Shown: positions 1-9,121 of the stretch, one piece after another
Position numbering within the stretch: the first letter of the stretch is position 1
Layout: each line of letters starts with the position of its first letter
Assembly: GCA_937941245.1 (NCBI GenBank)
Contig: CALDYC010000022.1
Coordinates: forward strand, 1-59,714
DNA from: an uncultured Acidimicrobiales bacterium
GTDB taxonomy: Bacteria; Actinomycetota; Acidimicrobiia; Acidimicrobiales; UBA10347
Direction of reading: 5' to 3'
DNA length: 59,714 bases
Notes under the pieces: generated by a model
What the model saw: the letters and a program-made list of their open reading frames with translations, nothing else
Database searches by the model: none
What the model was told of the DNA's origin: nothing
Translations under genes and position numbers: made by a program

Positions 1-933
1 CACCACATAGGTCCACGTCACAGGCGTACCAGCAGTCGCAGACGGACCAGGAGCCACGTCGGCATCTTCGGGACCAGCCAAATCAGTCGTCGTCGACTTC
101 TCAATATCAATGCCCGGCACAAGCGGCATATCTCCGCAGAAGTTCGTGAACGACAGATCGAACAGGTCTGGGCCAACGGTCACCGGGTTCTCACCAATGA
201 CGCTGCAGTCCGCCGGAAGTTCAATCTCGGTAACTACATACTGACAGCTCGCCCCACCAGGGGTTTCAGTCACAACCGTCGCGCTCGAAGACTGGCCCTG
301 CAAGAACGACAGCGTTGTCGGGTTTGCCCCGCAACCCGATGCGGCGCCGGCAGCAGGCGCGATCGAGAAGGTAAACGCAACGCCCGGATCATCAGACCCG
401 TCGGCGAGCGTCTTCGCCACGGTCAACGGCGCTGTCTCGTTCGCCGTCGAAATCGATGCCGGAATCGGTGTGATGATGGTCAGCATTTCGGCCTGGACGA
501 AGCAGGTAACACTACCGTCCGGCTGATTGAGGGTAAGGATCTTGTCTTCGCTAGGCAAGAACCGCTCTACAAACGTGGTCACGTTGCCGTCGTAGCCTGC
601 AGGTACAACCCACACAATCTCGAGATTGGGATCGGTGTAGCCAGTCGGCGAAAGATTGAACGGTGCCCCCGGGCCCGGTCCGTCAAGATCAACCGTGATC
701 GTCCAACCTCGCAAGAAGTCAGGGTCGTTCTCTAGGCAGTTCTTTAGGTTGGGACGATCTTCGACTGAAGAAAAGAACGTGATTGTGTCGCCAACTTCGA
801 TCTCGCCGCCATTGGCATCGACGAACGAATCCCAGGCTTGAGCGCTGGGCACGAACAGTGCAGCGATCATGGCGGTGACCGCCACAAGTATGACAAACAG
901 GCGACGGGGCGCCCACTGCAGAACTACTGACAT
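1..933 (-). CDS. Secreted cell-surface protein, C-terminus beyond window
   Basis: The minus strand is open from an ATG at 933 to the window edge (311 codons, no stop). AGGGAG lies 5 bases before the ATG. Residues 1-33 form a signal peptide: two Arg, a hydrophobic run, then a PSAQA cleavage site before WDSF. The rest is Thr/Gly/Pro-rich. Around residues 175-265 there is a segment like DUF5979-type surface domains (VAKTLADG opening, paired Cys, VVTEIELP). At about residue 280, IEKSTTTDLAGPEDADV resembles the start of a DUF11/DUF7507-type bacterial-Ig-like repeat. It is probably a large exported adhesin or envelope protein. No function is assigned. The C-terminal anchor, if any, lies outside. 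Confidence 0.85.
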   Translation of the reverse strand, partial: MSVVLQWAPRRLFVILVAVTAMIAALFVPSAQAWDSFVDANGGEIEVGDTITFFSSVEDRPNLKNCLENDPDFLRGWTITVDLDGPGPGAPFNLSPTGYTDPNLEIVWVVPAGYDGNVTTFVERFLPSEDKILTLNQPDGSVTCFVQAEMLTIITPIPASISTANETAPLTVAKTLADGSDDPGVAFTFSIAPAAGAASGCGANPTTLSFLQGQSSSATVVTETPGGASCQYVVTEIELPADCSVIGENPVTVGPDLFDLSFTNFCGDMPLVPGIDIEKSTTTDLAGPEDADVAPGPSATAGTPVTWTYVV

Positions 934-1117
934 GATTCTCCCTAGCACGGGGTTTCCGACCGCCGCTTTACGTTAGAGCGTTTGGAGAGGGATTGCACAC
1001 ATTGCGCCCACAGACATCCACACCCAGCGTTCACATGAACTGAACCACTCGAGACCACTTGAGCTGCGCACTGGTCGCCGCGACATCACGTAGGTCTGGT
1101 CGGGCCACACTGCGAGG

Positions 1118-2497
1118 GTGAGCGCGCACGATGACTACGATGGCGACAGTCCGTTCCCACGCCGGGACTTCATTAGCCGACTGGGGGGTATCAGCGCTGC
1201 GACCGTTGTCGGGGTAGGTCTTGGTGCGTGCGCATCCGATGGGGTTACCGCGCCCCATGACCGACCGCAGTCCGATCAGATGCCCTCCGACCAAACGCTG
1301 TCCGACCACGCCCTGGACGACACCGCCCAGGACGACAACGCCACACCAGCGTCAGCAGCCTCGACGCCCGACGATGCGTCGCGGTCAGGTCCGGAAGCCG
1401 TTCCGTTTGCGGTGGGCCGTCAAGCAGGCGTGACCGTTGCGACGAGGCCCGCGGGACTGACCGCCTCGTTCGATGTCACCGGCAACTCGGTTGATGAACT
1501 CGTTGCGGTGCTCAGCGACCTCAGTCAGGAGATCTCGCGCCTAATGGCAGGAGCACCCGCACGCGAAGACGACAACTACCGACCACCGACTGATTCAGGC
1601 ATTGTCGGCCCGCAACCCCCAACCGGAACCGCGATCACCCTTGCGGTCGGCTCGTCACTGTTCGATGAACGCTTCGGTCTGGCCGAACGTCGGCCACGCG
1701 AGTTGATTGCGATGCCTCGGTTTCGAAACGACCGTCAGATGCGCAGCAATCTGACTCACGGCGATTTGTTGTTCATTGTGAGCTCCCAAACGAGCCAATC
1801 CGCTGCCCACGTGCTGCACCAACTTGTGCGCACCTCCAACGGACGGCTGCGGTTGCGATGGGTGCAAGAGGGATACAACGAGCTGCTTCCAACCAACGCT
1901 GGTGCCCCGACACGAAACTTGATGGGTTTCAAAGACGGAATCTCCAACCTCGATACAGATCAGGCCGATGTGATGAACCGGCACGTGTGGGTGCAACCCG
2001 GCGACGATGAACCCGAGTGGGCAGTTGGCGGCACCTATGTAGCCGTGCGGGTGATTCGGATGATGATCGAGTTCTGGGCCACTGCTGCTTTGGTCCGTCA
2101 GGAACAAATCTTCGGACGCCACCGCGACACCGGCGCTCCGCTCGGCAAGACCTCACCCACAGACGAGCCCGGCTTTGCGGGCGACCCACGCGACGATGCC
2201 GTGCCCCTGCGGTCGCACATGCGACTCGCCAATCCGCGCACGCCGGACGCACCCCGCATTCTGCGCCGAGGTTTCAGCTACCTCAACGGAGCAGCCCCGG
2301 ACGGGACGATCGATCAGGGACTGCTGTTCATTGCCTACCAGAGGGCGTTCACCACCGGCTTCATCGAAGTGCAATCGCAGCTCGACGGCGAACCGCTGGA
2401 GGACTACGTCAAACCAGTGGGTGGCGGCTTCTGGTTCGTTGTGCCTGGCCCCGGGCCCAAAGCCGATGCTTGGCTTGGCCACCAGCTCTTTTCCTAA
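1118..2497 (+). CDS. DyP-type heme peroxidase, Tat/lipoprotein signal
   Basis: 459 aa with a GTG start. Residues 15-22 read RRDFISRL, a twin-arginine motif, followed by a hydrophobic stretch ending in LGAC, a lipobox with Cys38. The product is therefore probably exported folded with its heme and tethered to the membrane. A Ser/Asp/Gln-rich linker with an SDQ repeat covers about residues 50-95. The peroxidase domain follows, with the family GxxDG motif as GFKDG (270-274), the probable proximal heme ligand His367 in SHMRLANP, and conserved Arg383/384. DyP/EfeB-type enzymes oxidise dyes, phenolics or porphyrins with H2O2. No EfeU/EfeO partner lies next to it, so a free-standing DyP is more likely than an iron-uptake EfeB. 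It converges on the thiolase-like gene. Confidence 0.9.
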   Translation: MSAHDDYDGDSPFPRRDFISRLGGISAATVVGVGLGACASDGVTAPHDRPQSDQMPSDQTLSDHALDDTAQDDNATPASAASTPDDASRSGPEAVPFAVGRQAGVTVATRPAGLTASFDVTGNSVDELVAVLSDLSQEISRLMAGAPAREDDNYRPPTDSGIVGPQPPTGTAITLAVGSSLFDERFGLAERRPRELIAMPRFRNDRQMRSNLTHGDLLFIVSSQTSQSAAHVLHQLVRTSNGRLRLRWVQEGYNELLPTNAGAPTRNLMGFKDGISNLDTDQADVMNRHVWVQPGDDEPEWAVGGTYVAVRVIRMMIEFWATAALVRQEQIFGRHRDTGAPLGKTSPTDEPGFAGDPRDDAVPLRSHMRLANPRTPDAPRILRRGFSYLNGAAPDGTIDQGLLFIAYQRAFTTGFIEVQSQLDGEPLEDYVKPVGGGFWFVVPGPGPKADAWLGHQLFS

Positions 2498-2553
2498 CCC
2501 GGCCAGCTTCACTTCCCACGCGAGTCATCGTTGCGGTCTGTACAGCTCTGGTT

Positions 2554-4029
2554 TCAAACAAGTGTCAACAGGCCCTCGCGGTCGAGGTATCCGTTGCGAC
2601 CGATTGCCTCGTCGGTCATCATCGACTGCATTGCGAGCTGATCGGTGACCTGGCCCCACGTTCGAGCACTGTCAGCGTTTCGGACCGCACACAACGCCAC
2701 CTCGGGACCCTCGGCGTCGTGCATGACCGTGTAGGCCTCGACGGTGACATCGCCCACATGGTCGGCGGCCACGGCAGATGGCGGCACCTGGTCTACAGAT
2801 GGTTGAACATCTTCGGCGACGAAGACACCCAGCGGTGGCTCTGTTGAATACAGCCCCAACGCATGCTTGGTCAGCAGGCCACCATTCGCCGTCACGAGCC
2901 CGAACGAGCCCGAGTCGCTACGAAGCACGTCAACCATCGTCGCAATGGAGTGCGTCACGTAGTTGTTGAGCGGTCCGCCAGCAAAGGTCAATCCGCCGGT
3001 CTGCGTCAGCTGGCGGCTCTCGTCGATGCCGAGTGCGGTCGCTGCGACCTGCACAGCCGACGGGAAGCATGAGTACAGATCGATGTGATCCACTGCGTCG
3101 ACCGACCGGTTCGCCAACTCGAACAGGCGGCTTCCGGCCGCAGCGATCGCTGGTGACGAATGCAGGTCGCGACGCTCAGAGACCGCGTAGGTGTCATGGG
3201 CATCGGTTCCGGCGTGCGGGAAGACCCATCGATCGCGTGAAACTCCGGCCGCCTCGGCGACCTCGACCGAACACATGAGCAACGCTCCCGCCTGGTCAAG
3301 GTCCCAATTCGAGTTCATCGCCTTGGTGTAGGGGAAGCCGACCATACGATTCGACGGGGTCGCCTGGCGGATCTCTGCGGCCGTCATCGGCGTGCGGGTC
3401 CACGCGTGGGGATTGTCGACCGCCACGGCATTGAACCGGTGCCACAGTGCAGACACCCGATCCCGATGCTGCGAGATGGACTCACCCCGAGCATGACGAA
3501 TCGCGGACTCAAAGAGTGGATAGAAGTGGATCGGCATCGTCGCACCACGACGTTCTTCCAGGTCGGTGTGCATGAGCACCTCGGCACCAAACCGTTCATC
3601 GGGAACGACATCGGTTTGCACCGTCAATAGCCCGTCGATCCCCTCGCGACGCTGGCGCCGCCGACTCCAAATCGTTTCGGCTCCGCAAATCACGGCCGAT
3701 CCAATCTCGCCAGCCTGGATCCGAGTCGCCAACGCGTTCACATAGGACTGCGGCGTGTTGCCGCCGTTTGCGCTCAACGAGGTTCGAGCATGTGCTGCAC
3801 CGACACCATCGGCGATGATCCGCGCCGGGTCCGAATAGCCCCACGCTCCGGCAATCACGCCAATGTGGTCAAGCCCCGCCAACAGGGTCGGCGCTCCGGC
3901 GTCGACAGCTGCCGACGCGGACACCTGCGTCATCAGTGCAACAGCTTCGATGGCCTGCGACACATCATCGGGTCGTTGCAGTGCCTGAGCGACACCAACA
4001 ATGACTGGAGTACGCGGATCGAGATACAT
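2554..4029 (-). CDS. Thiolase-like protein type 1 (TLP1-like), no catalytic Cys
   Basis: 491 aa from ATG 4029 (MYLDPRTPVIVG), with GGCGAG upstream. The frame is open further upstream, but that part would overlap the neighbouring GGDEF gene and looks non-family. The N-terminal thiolase fold is clear (PVIVGVAQ, CGAETIWSRRR, HIDLYSCFPSAV, GGLTFAGGPLNNY). The region where thiolases carry the nucleophilic Cys reads SLSANGGNTPQ, with no Cys. The last ~100 residues form an extra domain as in mycobacterial TLP1 (additional C-terminal domain family). Such proteins are often labelled acetyl-CoA acetyltransferase but are unlikely to be thiolytic; acyl-CoA binding is the safer role. It starts 25 bases after the GGDEF stop, so co-transcription is possible. 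Confidence 0.82.
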   Translation of the reverse strand: MYLDPRTPVIVGVAQALQRPDDVSQAIEAVALMTQVSASAAVDAGAPTLLAGLDHIGVIAGAWGYSDPARIIADGVGAAHARTSLSANGGNTPQSYVNALATRIQAGEIGSAVICGAETIWSRRRQRREGIDGLLTVQTDVVPDERFGAEVLMHTDLEERRGATMPIHFYPLFESAIRHARGESISQHRDRVSALWHRFNAVAVDNPHAWTRTPMTAAEIRQATPSNRMVGFPYTKAMNSNWDLDQAGALLMCSVEVAEAAGVSRDRWVFPHAGTDAHDTYAVSERRDLHSSPAIAAAGSRLFELANRSVDAVDHIDLYSCFPSAVQVAATALGIDESRQLTQTGGLTFAGGPLNNYVTHSIATMVDVLRSDSGSFGLVTANGGLLTKHALGLYSTEPPLGVFVAEDVQPSVDQVPPSAVAADHVGDVTVEAYTVMHDAEGPEVALCAVRNADSARTWGQVTDQLAMQSMMTDEAIGRNGYLDREGLLTLV

Positions 4030-4054
4030 CTCGCCGACGCTACTGAGCCCGGTG

Positions 4055-5971
4055 TCAGTGACCCAAAGTGTCGCGGGCCGCAGATGGCGGGTCGGCGTCG
4101 CCGATCGGCATCTCAGCGGTGCCGCGGGAGCGCTGGTTCTGGTTGGGTTTGTCGGCAATCATTTTGACAAAGTCGTTTGCCGGAACCGGCTTGCCGGTTG
4201 CAGGCCCGAACACCCACCGAACGCCGTGCCGCTGTAGCTGTTCAATCTGATCTGTAGAAATGACTCCCGATGCAATCACGGGTATACCCAGCCGCACCGC
4301 GAGATCAATCGCTGCAGCAACCACCACGCGAGAGCGATCGTCGTTCGTCATTGCGCTGACCATCGACGGATCAAGGGTCAAACTGTCGACCGGAAGCAGA
4401 CGAAGCAGATCCAACGAACCAGTGCGGGTCGCAAAATTTGCCAGACCCACGTGACCGCCGAACTCATGCACGCGACCCACGAACGCTCTCAACGACATGC
4501 GGCTATCGACCGAACCAGCGTCGACAAGCTCGACGGTGATCCCGCGCATCGTTTGATCCCGGAGCACCCCCACCAAATGCTCAACTACTGGGCCGGTGCG
4601 ATGACGCGCCAACGTGAGGTGGATCGGAAAGTCATCGGATGTCTTCGACCGGATCATCTCAACGGACTCAGCAACAACAGAAGCGACTCGACGGTCGGTC
4701 GCATGTGAAACCGCAGCATGGATGTCGGTCAGCTCACATGACGCGCCAACCACTTGACCCGTCGATGGCGCAACGATCGGAGCGAACAACGGCATCGGAT
4801 CCGCCAGGTCGATGGCATGCGGGGCAAGGTCGCCGGACGATGACCCTGCATCGTCATAGACCCGCACATCATCGCGCCCGTTTCGTTTCGCGACGTACAG
4901 GGCCACATCCGCCCGCCGCACGAGTTCTGACGATGCAACGTTTGCTTCGGGCGACGAAATCGACAGACCCAACGATGCGCTACCGCTCCAGCTATGGCCA
5001 CGAAGCATCATCGGCGGCTCAAGAGCCGCCAGGATTCGACGGCCGTGTTCGAGCGCTTCGGCCTGATCCCGAATACCTGCCAGGACCAACGCAAACTCGT
5101 CGCCGCCGTACCGGGCAACGACATCGTCGGGCCCGATGCACGTGCGCAGCCGATGAGCGACTTCACGAAGCAGGTCATCGCCTGCGGCGTGACCGAACGT
5201 GTCGTTGACGAGCTTCAGCCGATCTACGTCGAGGAAACCGACCGCGAATGTCGGCTGGCCTGAGTGGTATTGCGCGAGCCGTTCATCAAGAATAAGCCCG
5301 AAACTGGTGCGGTTATTGAGCCCCGTGAGTTCATCTCGGTGAGCCTGTCGGCGGAGCTGGGCATTGGCCACAGCGAGCTTGCTAGCGAGCACCTCTTTGT
5401 CGATCGACCGAGAAATCGAGCTGGTGATGGCCTGACGGTTCAGGTGGCCGAGGGCCAGGCTTCCAAGCAACGCGAGCAACAACACGACCGCCGCGAGCAT
5501 CCCGGTGCCTCCACCAGAAAGGGCAAGCGTCGGCGCAGCGATAAAAAAGATCGGCAATTGATAGCCAAGTTGGAACGACAGCCGGGTACCCAGAAGCGCG
5601 CCGAACCCTACAAGGACTGAAGCGAGCGACATTGCATGCAGCAGGCAGCCCGCGGCCGTATTCGCTCCGACAATCAGTGGCAGCAAACCCCAGGCGGTCC
5701 CCAGTAGAGGAGCGCAAAAGACGCACGCTCGATCTCGTCGCTCCGCCGCCTTCAACATGACGTAGGACAGCGCGTAGACACCTACGGTTATCCCCGTCCA
5801 GGTCAATACCCGCGGCATGTCGGCAAAGTAAGTCGACACGAGTCCGACCACGATCGCCAAAACCAAGCCGACTGCGTGCGCGCCGAGGAAGGCCTGTGCA
5901 GCCGCGATCTCGAGTCGGCGCCGAAGCACCGGGGTCCCGTCGCCCCGGCTCGTGCCGAAGGGTGGTTTCAT
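4055..5971 (-). CDS. Membrane diguanylate cyclase with degenerate EAL domain
   Basis: 638 aa. About six hydrophobic segments fill residues 24-175, a short helical linker follows, and then an intact GGDEF domain (RYGGDEF, GGDEF at 289-293; DELTGLNNR at 213-221). The product-inhibition I-site RxxD is replaced by GPDD. Residues about 395-615 have EAL-domain layout but the phosphodiesterase residues are gone: no EAL tripeptide (SCELTD), ANFATRTGS where DDFGTG is expected, VDSLTLDPSMV for the DxLKID strand, and ASGVIS for AEGVE. I infer an active cyclic-di-GMP synthase whose EAL half is at most a binding or regulatory module. The start codon is uncertain because no clear ribosome site precedes ATG 5971. 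Confidence 0.88.
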   Translation of the reverse strand: MKPPFGTSRGDGTPVLRRRLEIAAAQAFLGAHAVGLVLAIVVGLVSTYFADMPRVLTWTGITVGVYALSYVMLKAAERRDRACVFCAPLLGTAWGLLPLIVGANTAAGCLLHAMSLASVLVGFGALLGTRLSFQLGYQLPIFFIAAPTLALSGGGTGMLAAVVLLLALLGSLALGHLNRQAITSSISRSIDKEVLASKLAVANAQLRRQAHRDELTGLNNRTSFGLILDERLAQYHSGQPTFAVGFLDVDRLKLVNDTFGHAAGDDLLREVAHRLRTCIGPDDVVARYGGDEFALVLAGIRDQAEALEHGRRILAALEPPMMLRGHSWSGSASLGLSISSPEANVASSELVRRADVALYVAKRNGRDDVRVYDDAGSSSGDLAPHAIDLADPMPLFAPIVAPSTGQVVGASCELTDIHAAVSHATDRRVASVVAESVEMIRSKTSDDFPIHLTLARHRTGPVVEHLVGVLRDQTMRGITVELVDAGSVDSRMSLRAFVGRVHEFGGHVGLANFATRTGSLDLLRLLPVDSLTLDPSMVSAMTNDDRSRVVVAAAIDLAVRLGIPVIASGVISTDQIEQLQRHGVRWVFGPATGKPVPANDFVKMIADKPNQNQRSRGTAEMPIGDADPPSAARDTLGH

Positions 5972-6162
5972 CTAGGCACGCGAAGTTACCGGATTGACTC
6001 AGCTGATGCCACTCTCTGTGGCCGCACCGCCACAAATCCCTCAGATGGGCGCGCCGGTTTGATGAACCTGAACCCGTTTGGGCCCCTTCAGTGCGTTCTC
6101 GGTTTGGGTTCTCACATCGGTCGGTGGTTCTCACTGCCGATCTGGCGAGCGTCGCCTAACCA

Positions 6163-7500
6163 CTAGCACCCGCGATCGGTTCCGCTAACACCCGCGATCC
6201 GTTTGCCATTGACCCACACATCAGTGATGTCGTCCGCCGACGCGAGCCGAACCACCTTTTCGAATGTGCGGGCATGATCGTCGACCTCGGGCCAGATCTG
6301 CAGCGTCGAACCTGGGCGAGTCGTATCGACGGCGATCGCATCGAACGAACGGCCAGGTTCGATCGCTCCCGCGTTCACACCGAGCAGGTCGGCGCCGCCA
6401 ACAGTCGCCATATGGAATGCCTCAACAATCGAGATCCGCGACCCACCAACCCCTCGCTCTGCTCGCACCACCGACGCATCGACGCCATCTTCACGCAACC
6501 GCGACACATTCACGGCGTCCGCGCACTGGCGCAGCAGGCTCGGCTGGGAACCTCCGGCGATGTCGGTACCCAGGCCGCACCGCACACCCATGTCGAGGGC
6601 TCGACGGGCCGGAAAAACAGACTGCCCGAAGTACATATTCGAGACCGGACAATGCGCAATACCGGCTCCCTGTGCCCGGATCGTCTCGAAATCTGCCGCC
6701 CGTAAGTGACCGCCGTGGGCAAGTACCGTGTGGTCGCGCACGAGTCCGAAGGTGTGTAGCGCCTGGGTGTCGGCCATGCCGAATCGCTCAAATGCGTAGC
6801 CGTGCTGCCAGTCACTTTCGGAGCAATGGGTCTGAACGAGCGCTCCTGTCGAAGCTGCCAATGCCCCAAGCCCACGCAATGTGTCATCGGTGCACGATGG
6901 AGCGAATCGAGGTGTCACAACGGGGTGCACCAGCGGCGCCCCGATCATCCGGATGGCGTCGATCGAGGCTGCGGAACGGTCGATCGCTTGGCCAGGCGAA
7001 GCATCGCGGTAGTAGTCCGGGCTTGCGTCAGGGTGATCCATTGCCACACGCCCCACAAACGCGCGTTGGCCAAGCTCGGCGCAGACTGCGGCAAGCATGG
7101 TCGTCGTCTCGACATCAATCGTGGCGTAGTACGCAGCGGTAGTCGTCCCGTTCGCGAGCAACGTCGACACCATCGCGGGCCATACACGTTCGGCCATCGC
7201 TGGTTCGGTCAACCGGGCTTCGAGCGGGAATGTGTGCTCGAACAGCCACTCCTCCAACGGCAGGTCAAGACCCGTGCCAAGTTGTGGCCATTGAGGGGCA
7301 TGCACGTGCGTGTCGATCAAGCCAGGAAGCACGACGGTGGTCGGTGCACACTCGACGTCGCAGGGAGCTCGATCATCAGCATCGACCGAAACGATTAGGC
7401 CGTTCTCATCCATCGTGATCACTGCCTGCGGCTGCACGTCGAGCGTGGTGCGCTCACGAGCCTGCATGATCGTTGCTCGGACTCGCGTCGGCTTCGTCAC
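6163..7500 (-). CDS. guaD: Guanine deaminase (amidohydrolase)
   Basis: 445 aa from GTG 7500; a TTG at 7527 would add 9 residues and neither has a clear ribosome site. It hydrolyses guanine to xanthine and ammonia in purine salvage or catabolism. Family marks are DTHVHAPQW with the guanine-deaminase-specific LDLPLEEWLFEHTFP-type segment just after it, VTPRFAPSC, QTHCSE, a HGGHL metal-ligand region, AHCPVSNM and GLGTDIAGG. The PRF and DLPL..WL segments separate guanine deaminase from other chlorohydrolase-like deaminases. It is probably monocistronic: there are 191 bases to the GGDEF start on one side and 61 bases to the oxidoreductase on the other. No purine gene neighbours it. Confidence 0.85.
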   Translation of the reverse strand: MTKPTRVRATIMQARERTTLDVQPQAVITMDENGLIVSVDADDRAPCDVECAPTTVVLPGLIDTHVHAPQWPQLGTGLDLPLEEWLFEHTFPLEARLTEPAMAERVWPAMVSTLLANGTTTAAYYATIDVETTTMLAAVCAELGQRAFVGRVAMDHPDASPDYYRDASPGQAIDRSAASIDAIRMIGAPLVHPVVTPRFAPSCTDDTLRGLGALAASTGALVQTHCSESDWQHGYAFERFGMADTQALHTFGLVRDHTVLAHGGHLRAADFETIRAQGAGIAHCPVSNMYFGQSVFPARRALDMGVRCGLGTDIAGGSQPSLLRQCADAVNVSRLREDGVDASVVRAERGVGGSRISIVEAFHMATVGGADLLGVNAGAIEPGRSFDAIAVDTTRPGSTLQIWPEVDDHARTFEKVVRLASADDITDVWVNGKRIAGVSGTDRGC

Positions 7501-7561
7501 ACCGTCGAGCGTATTCGCCAGAGCCAACGCCAGAGCTACAACATCAGCTCAGTGCGCACCG

Positions 7562-8554
7562 TCAGGTTGCGACGGCAATCGCCGGAAGCACCTCGTCGGT
7601 ATAGAGCCGCATGCAGTCCCAGCCGGCAGCAATCGGCATACCACCACAAAGTGGATGCAGCGTAAACGCGTCCATCGGACCTGCGGCCGACAGCTCGTCA
7701 ACCGCTTCGGCCGGACTCAAGATCCGGTAAATACCCTCGTCACGCAGCCCCTGCCATGACGTCGCCGACGACTTCACTGCCGACTTGATGTCGCTGGTTT
7801 GCCAGCTCTGATAGACCTTGGCTTCGTTCCAGAAGTACTCGCCTAGATCAGCCCATGCTGCGTCGGGATCCTCGGCGATGAAATTGAGGGTTTGATTGGC
7901 CGACGGCATGATGCAGAACCCGGTCTTGTCATGAGCTTCGAGTTCGGTGTTGTACAGCTCGGCCAACTCGGGCAGATTCTTCGACGGGAAGAACGCGAGC
8001 CCACGCTTTGCCGCTCGGCGAGCCGCGGCTGGCGAGCTGCCGCCGATCATCACGAACGGATGGGGTGTACTGACCGGTGTCGGCGTGATCTGCACGATCT
8101 CGCCCCGGTACTCGAAAGGTTCGCCAGACCAGGCCGCAAGCATGACGTCGAGCGCTTGATCGAGCAGCTTGCCTCGGCGAGTCCACTGCTTGTCGAGCAG
8201 CTTGTATTCAGAGGGGCGATAGCCGATGCCGGTCACGATCCCGATGCGCCCACCGCTGATGAGATCGAGCACCGCGAGGTCTTCAGCCACCCGAATCGGG
8301 TCGTGCAGCGGCACGAGCAAAGCCGAGATCGTCACGCTGACGGTCGTCGTGCGAGCGAGCATTGCCGAGGCCATGATCATCGGTGACGGGCTCCACCCGT
8401 TCTCGGCCCCGTGGTGTTCCTCGAGCGTGATCGTGGTGAAGCCATGGTCGTCTGCATGTTCGGCCATAGCAATTGCAGCCTGATGTCGTTGCGACATCTC
8501 GGTGGGCTCAAGACCCGGCTGAATGCAGTTGAACCGCGCGACCGACATCACCAT
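7562..8554 (-). CDS. Luciferase-like (LLM) flavin-dependent oxidoreductase
   Basis: 330 aa, TIM-barrel bacterial-luciferase-like family using FMN or F420. Signatures are LEEHHGAENGWSPSP, the LDLISGGRIGIVTGIGYR strand and turn, and MIGGSSPAAARRAA for the cofactor phosphate. ATG 8554 is followed by a second ATG at 8548, and either could be used. The EHH variant fits flavin-dependent monooxygenases more than F420 dehydrogenases, but the cofactor cannot be decided here. It is transcribed away from the P450 operon, with the PfpI remnant just upstream on the same strand. A role in the same catabolism as the P450 is only inferred from position. Confidence 0.85.
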   Translation of the reverse strand: MVMSVARFNCIQPGLEPTEMSQRHQAAIAMAEHADDHGFTTITLEEHHGAENGWSPSPMIMASAMLARTTTVSVTISALLVPLHDPIRVAEDLAVLDLISGGRIGIVTGIGYRPSEYKLLDKQWTRRGKLLDQALDVMLAAWSGEPFEYRGEIVQITPTPVSTPHPFVMIGGSSPAAARRAAKRGLAFFPSKNLPELAELYNTELEAHDKTGFCIMPSANQTLNFIAEDPDAAWADLGEYFWNEAKVYQSWQTSDIKSAVKSSATSWQGLRDEGIYRILSPAEAVDELSAAGPMDAFTLHPLCGGMPIAAGWDCMRLYTDEVLPAIAVAT

Positions 8555-8613
8555 GTCGACAACCTAGGCGTTGACGTGGTGGCCGTGCCCGGCTGGGCCG
8601 GGGCTGTTGAGGT

Positions 8614-8903
8614 TCACTCCCCAGCGGCCTGGCTTGAGAAAAGCTCCTTCACGAACGAGGCGAGTTCAGGGCCCGCCTCGCTGCTGTTCCGATCCCGCCG
8701 GGGATCAGAACCATGTCCGGGGTCGCAACGTCGGCGATGGTCCTATCGGCTGTCAATGCCAGCTGGCCCATGTCGGTTCGGTAGGGCCGCGCCTCGGCCC
8801 CAACGAAGGTGATCGTCGTGTTCGGCATGAGCTGCAATACGTCATAGGGGCCAACGCAGTCCGTAGCGGTGAACTGGTCGTACAACAAGATCGCAATATC
8901 CAT
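8614..8903 (-). pseudogene. DJ-1/PfpI-family fragment, frameshifted and truncated
   Basis: From ATG 8903 the frame reads DIAILLYDQFTATDCVGPYD and reaches VLIPGGIGTA, the start of a DJ-1/PfpI (class I glutamine amidotransferase-like) domain. It then stops at 8649-8651 after only 84 codons. In another frame the sequence continues plausibly as PELASFVKELFSS before a TGA at 8614-8616. The second half of the fold, including the nucleophile-elbow Cys and the following His, is absent altogether. A complete family member has about 190-230 residues. I call this a decayed gene with one frameshift plus loss of its C-terminal half. The adjacent oxidoreductase gene begins 60 bases further on. Confidence 0.7.
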
Positions 8904-9121
8904 GAGATTCCTCAGATCGAAGCTCGACAGTGTTCCGGCTGGAGTGTGCCAGTGCGACCCCTTGACACCAGAGCGGCCCCTTGACAGCAGTTCACGCCAC
9001 TGACACCGTGGCATGGTTGCGAAGACGGTTACGCCTGCTCGGCCGCCCCTCATGGAGCTGCGCCGAACGAATGACGGCTAGGGCAATCGCTGCCGATACC
9101 ACATCACGGCTGGGAGACATC

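Noticed and set aside
8962-8986. Two TTGACA hexamers 19 bases apart upstream of the P450
   Set aside because: They sit in a CCCCTTGACA direct repeat, but no -10 element lies at 16-18 bases from either, so a promoter call is not supported.
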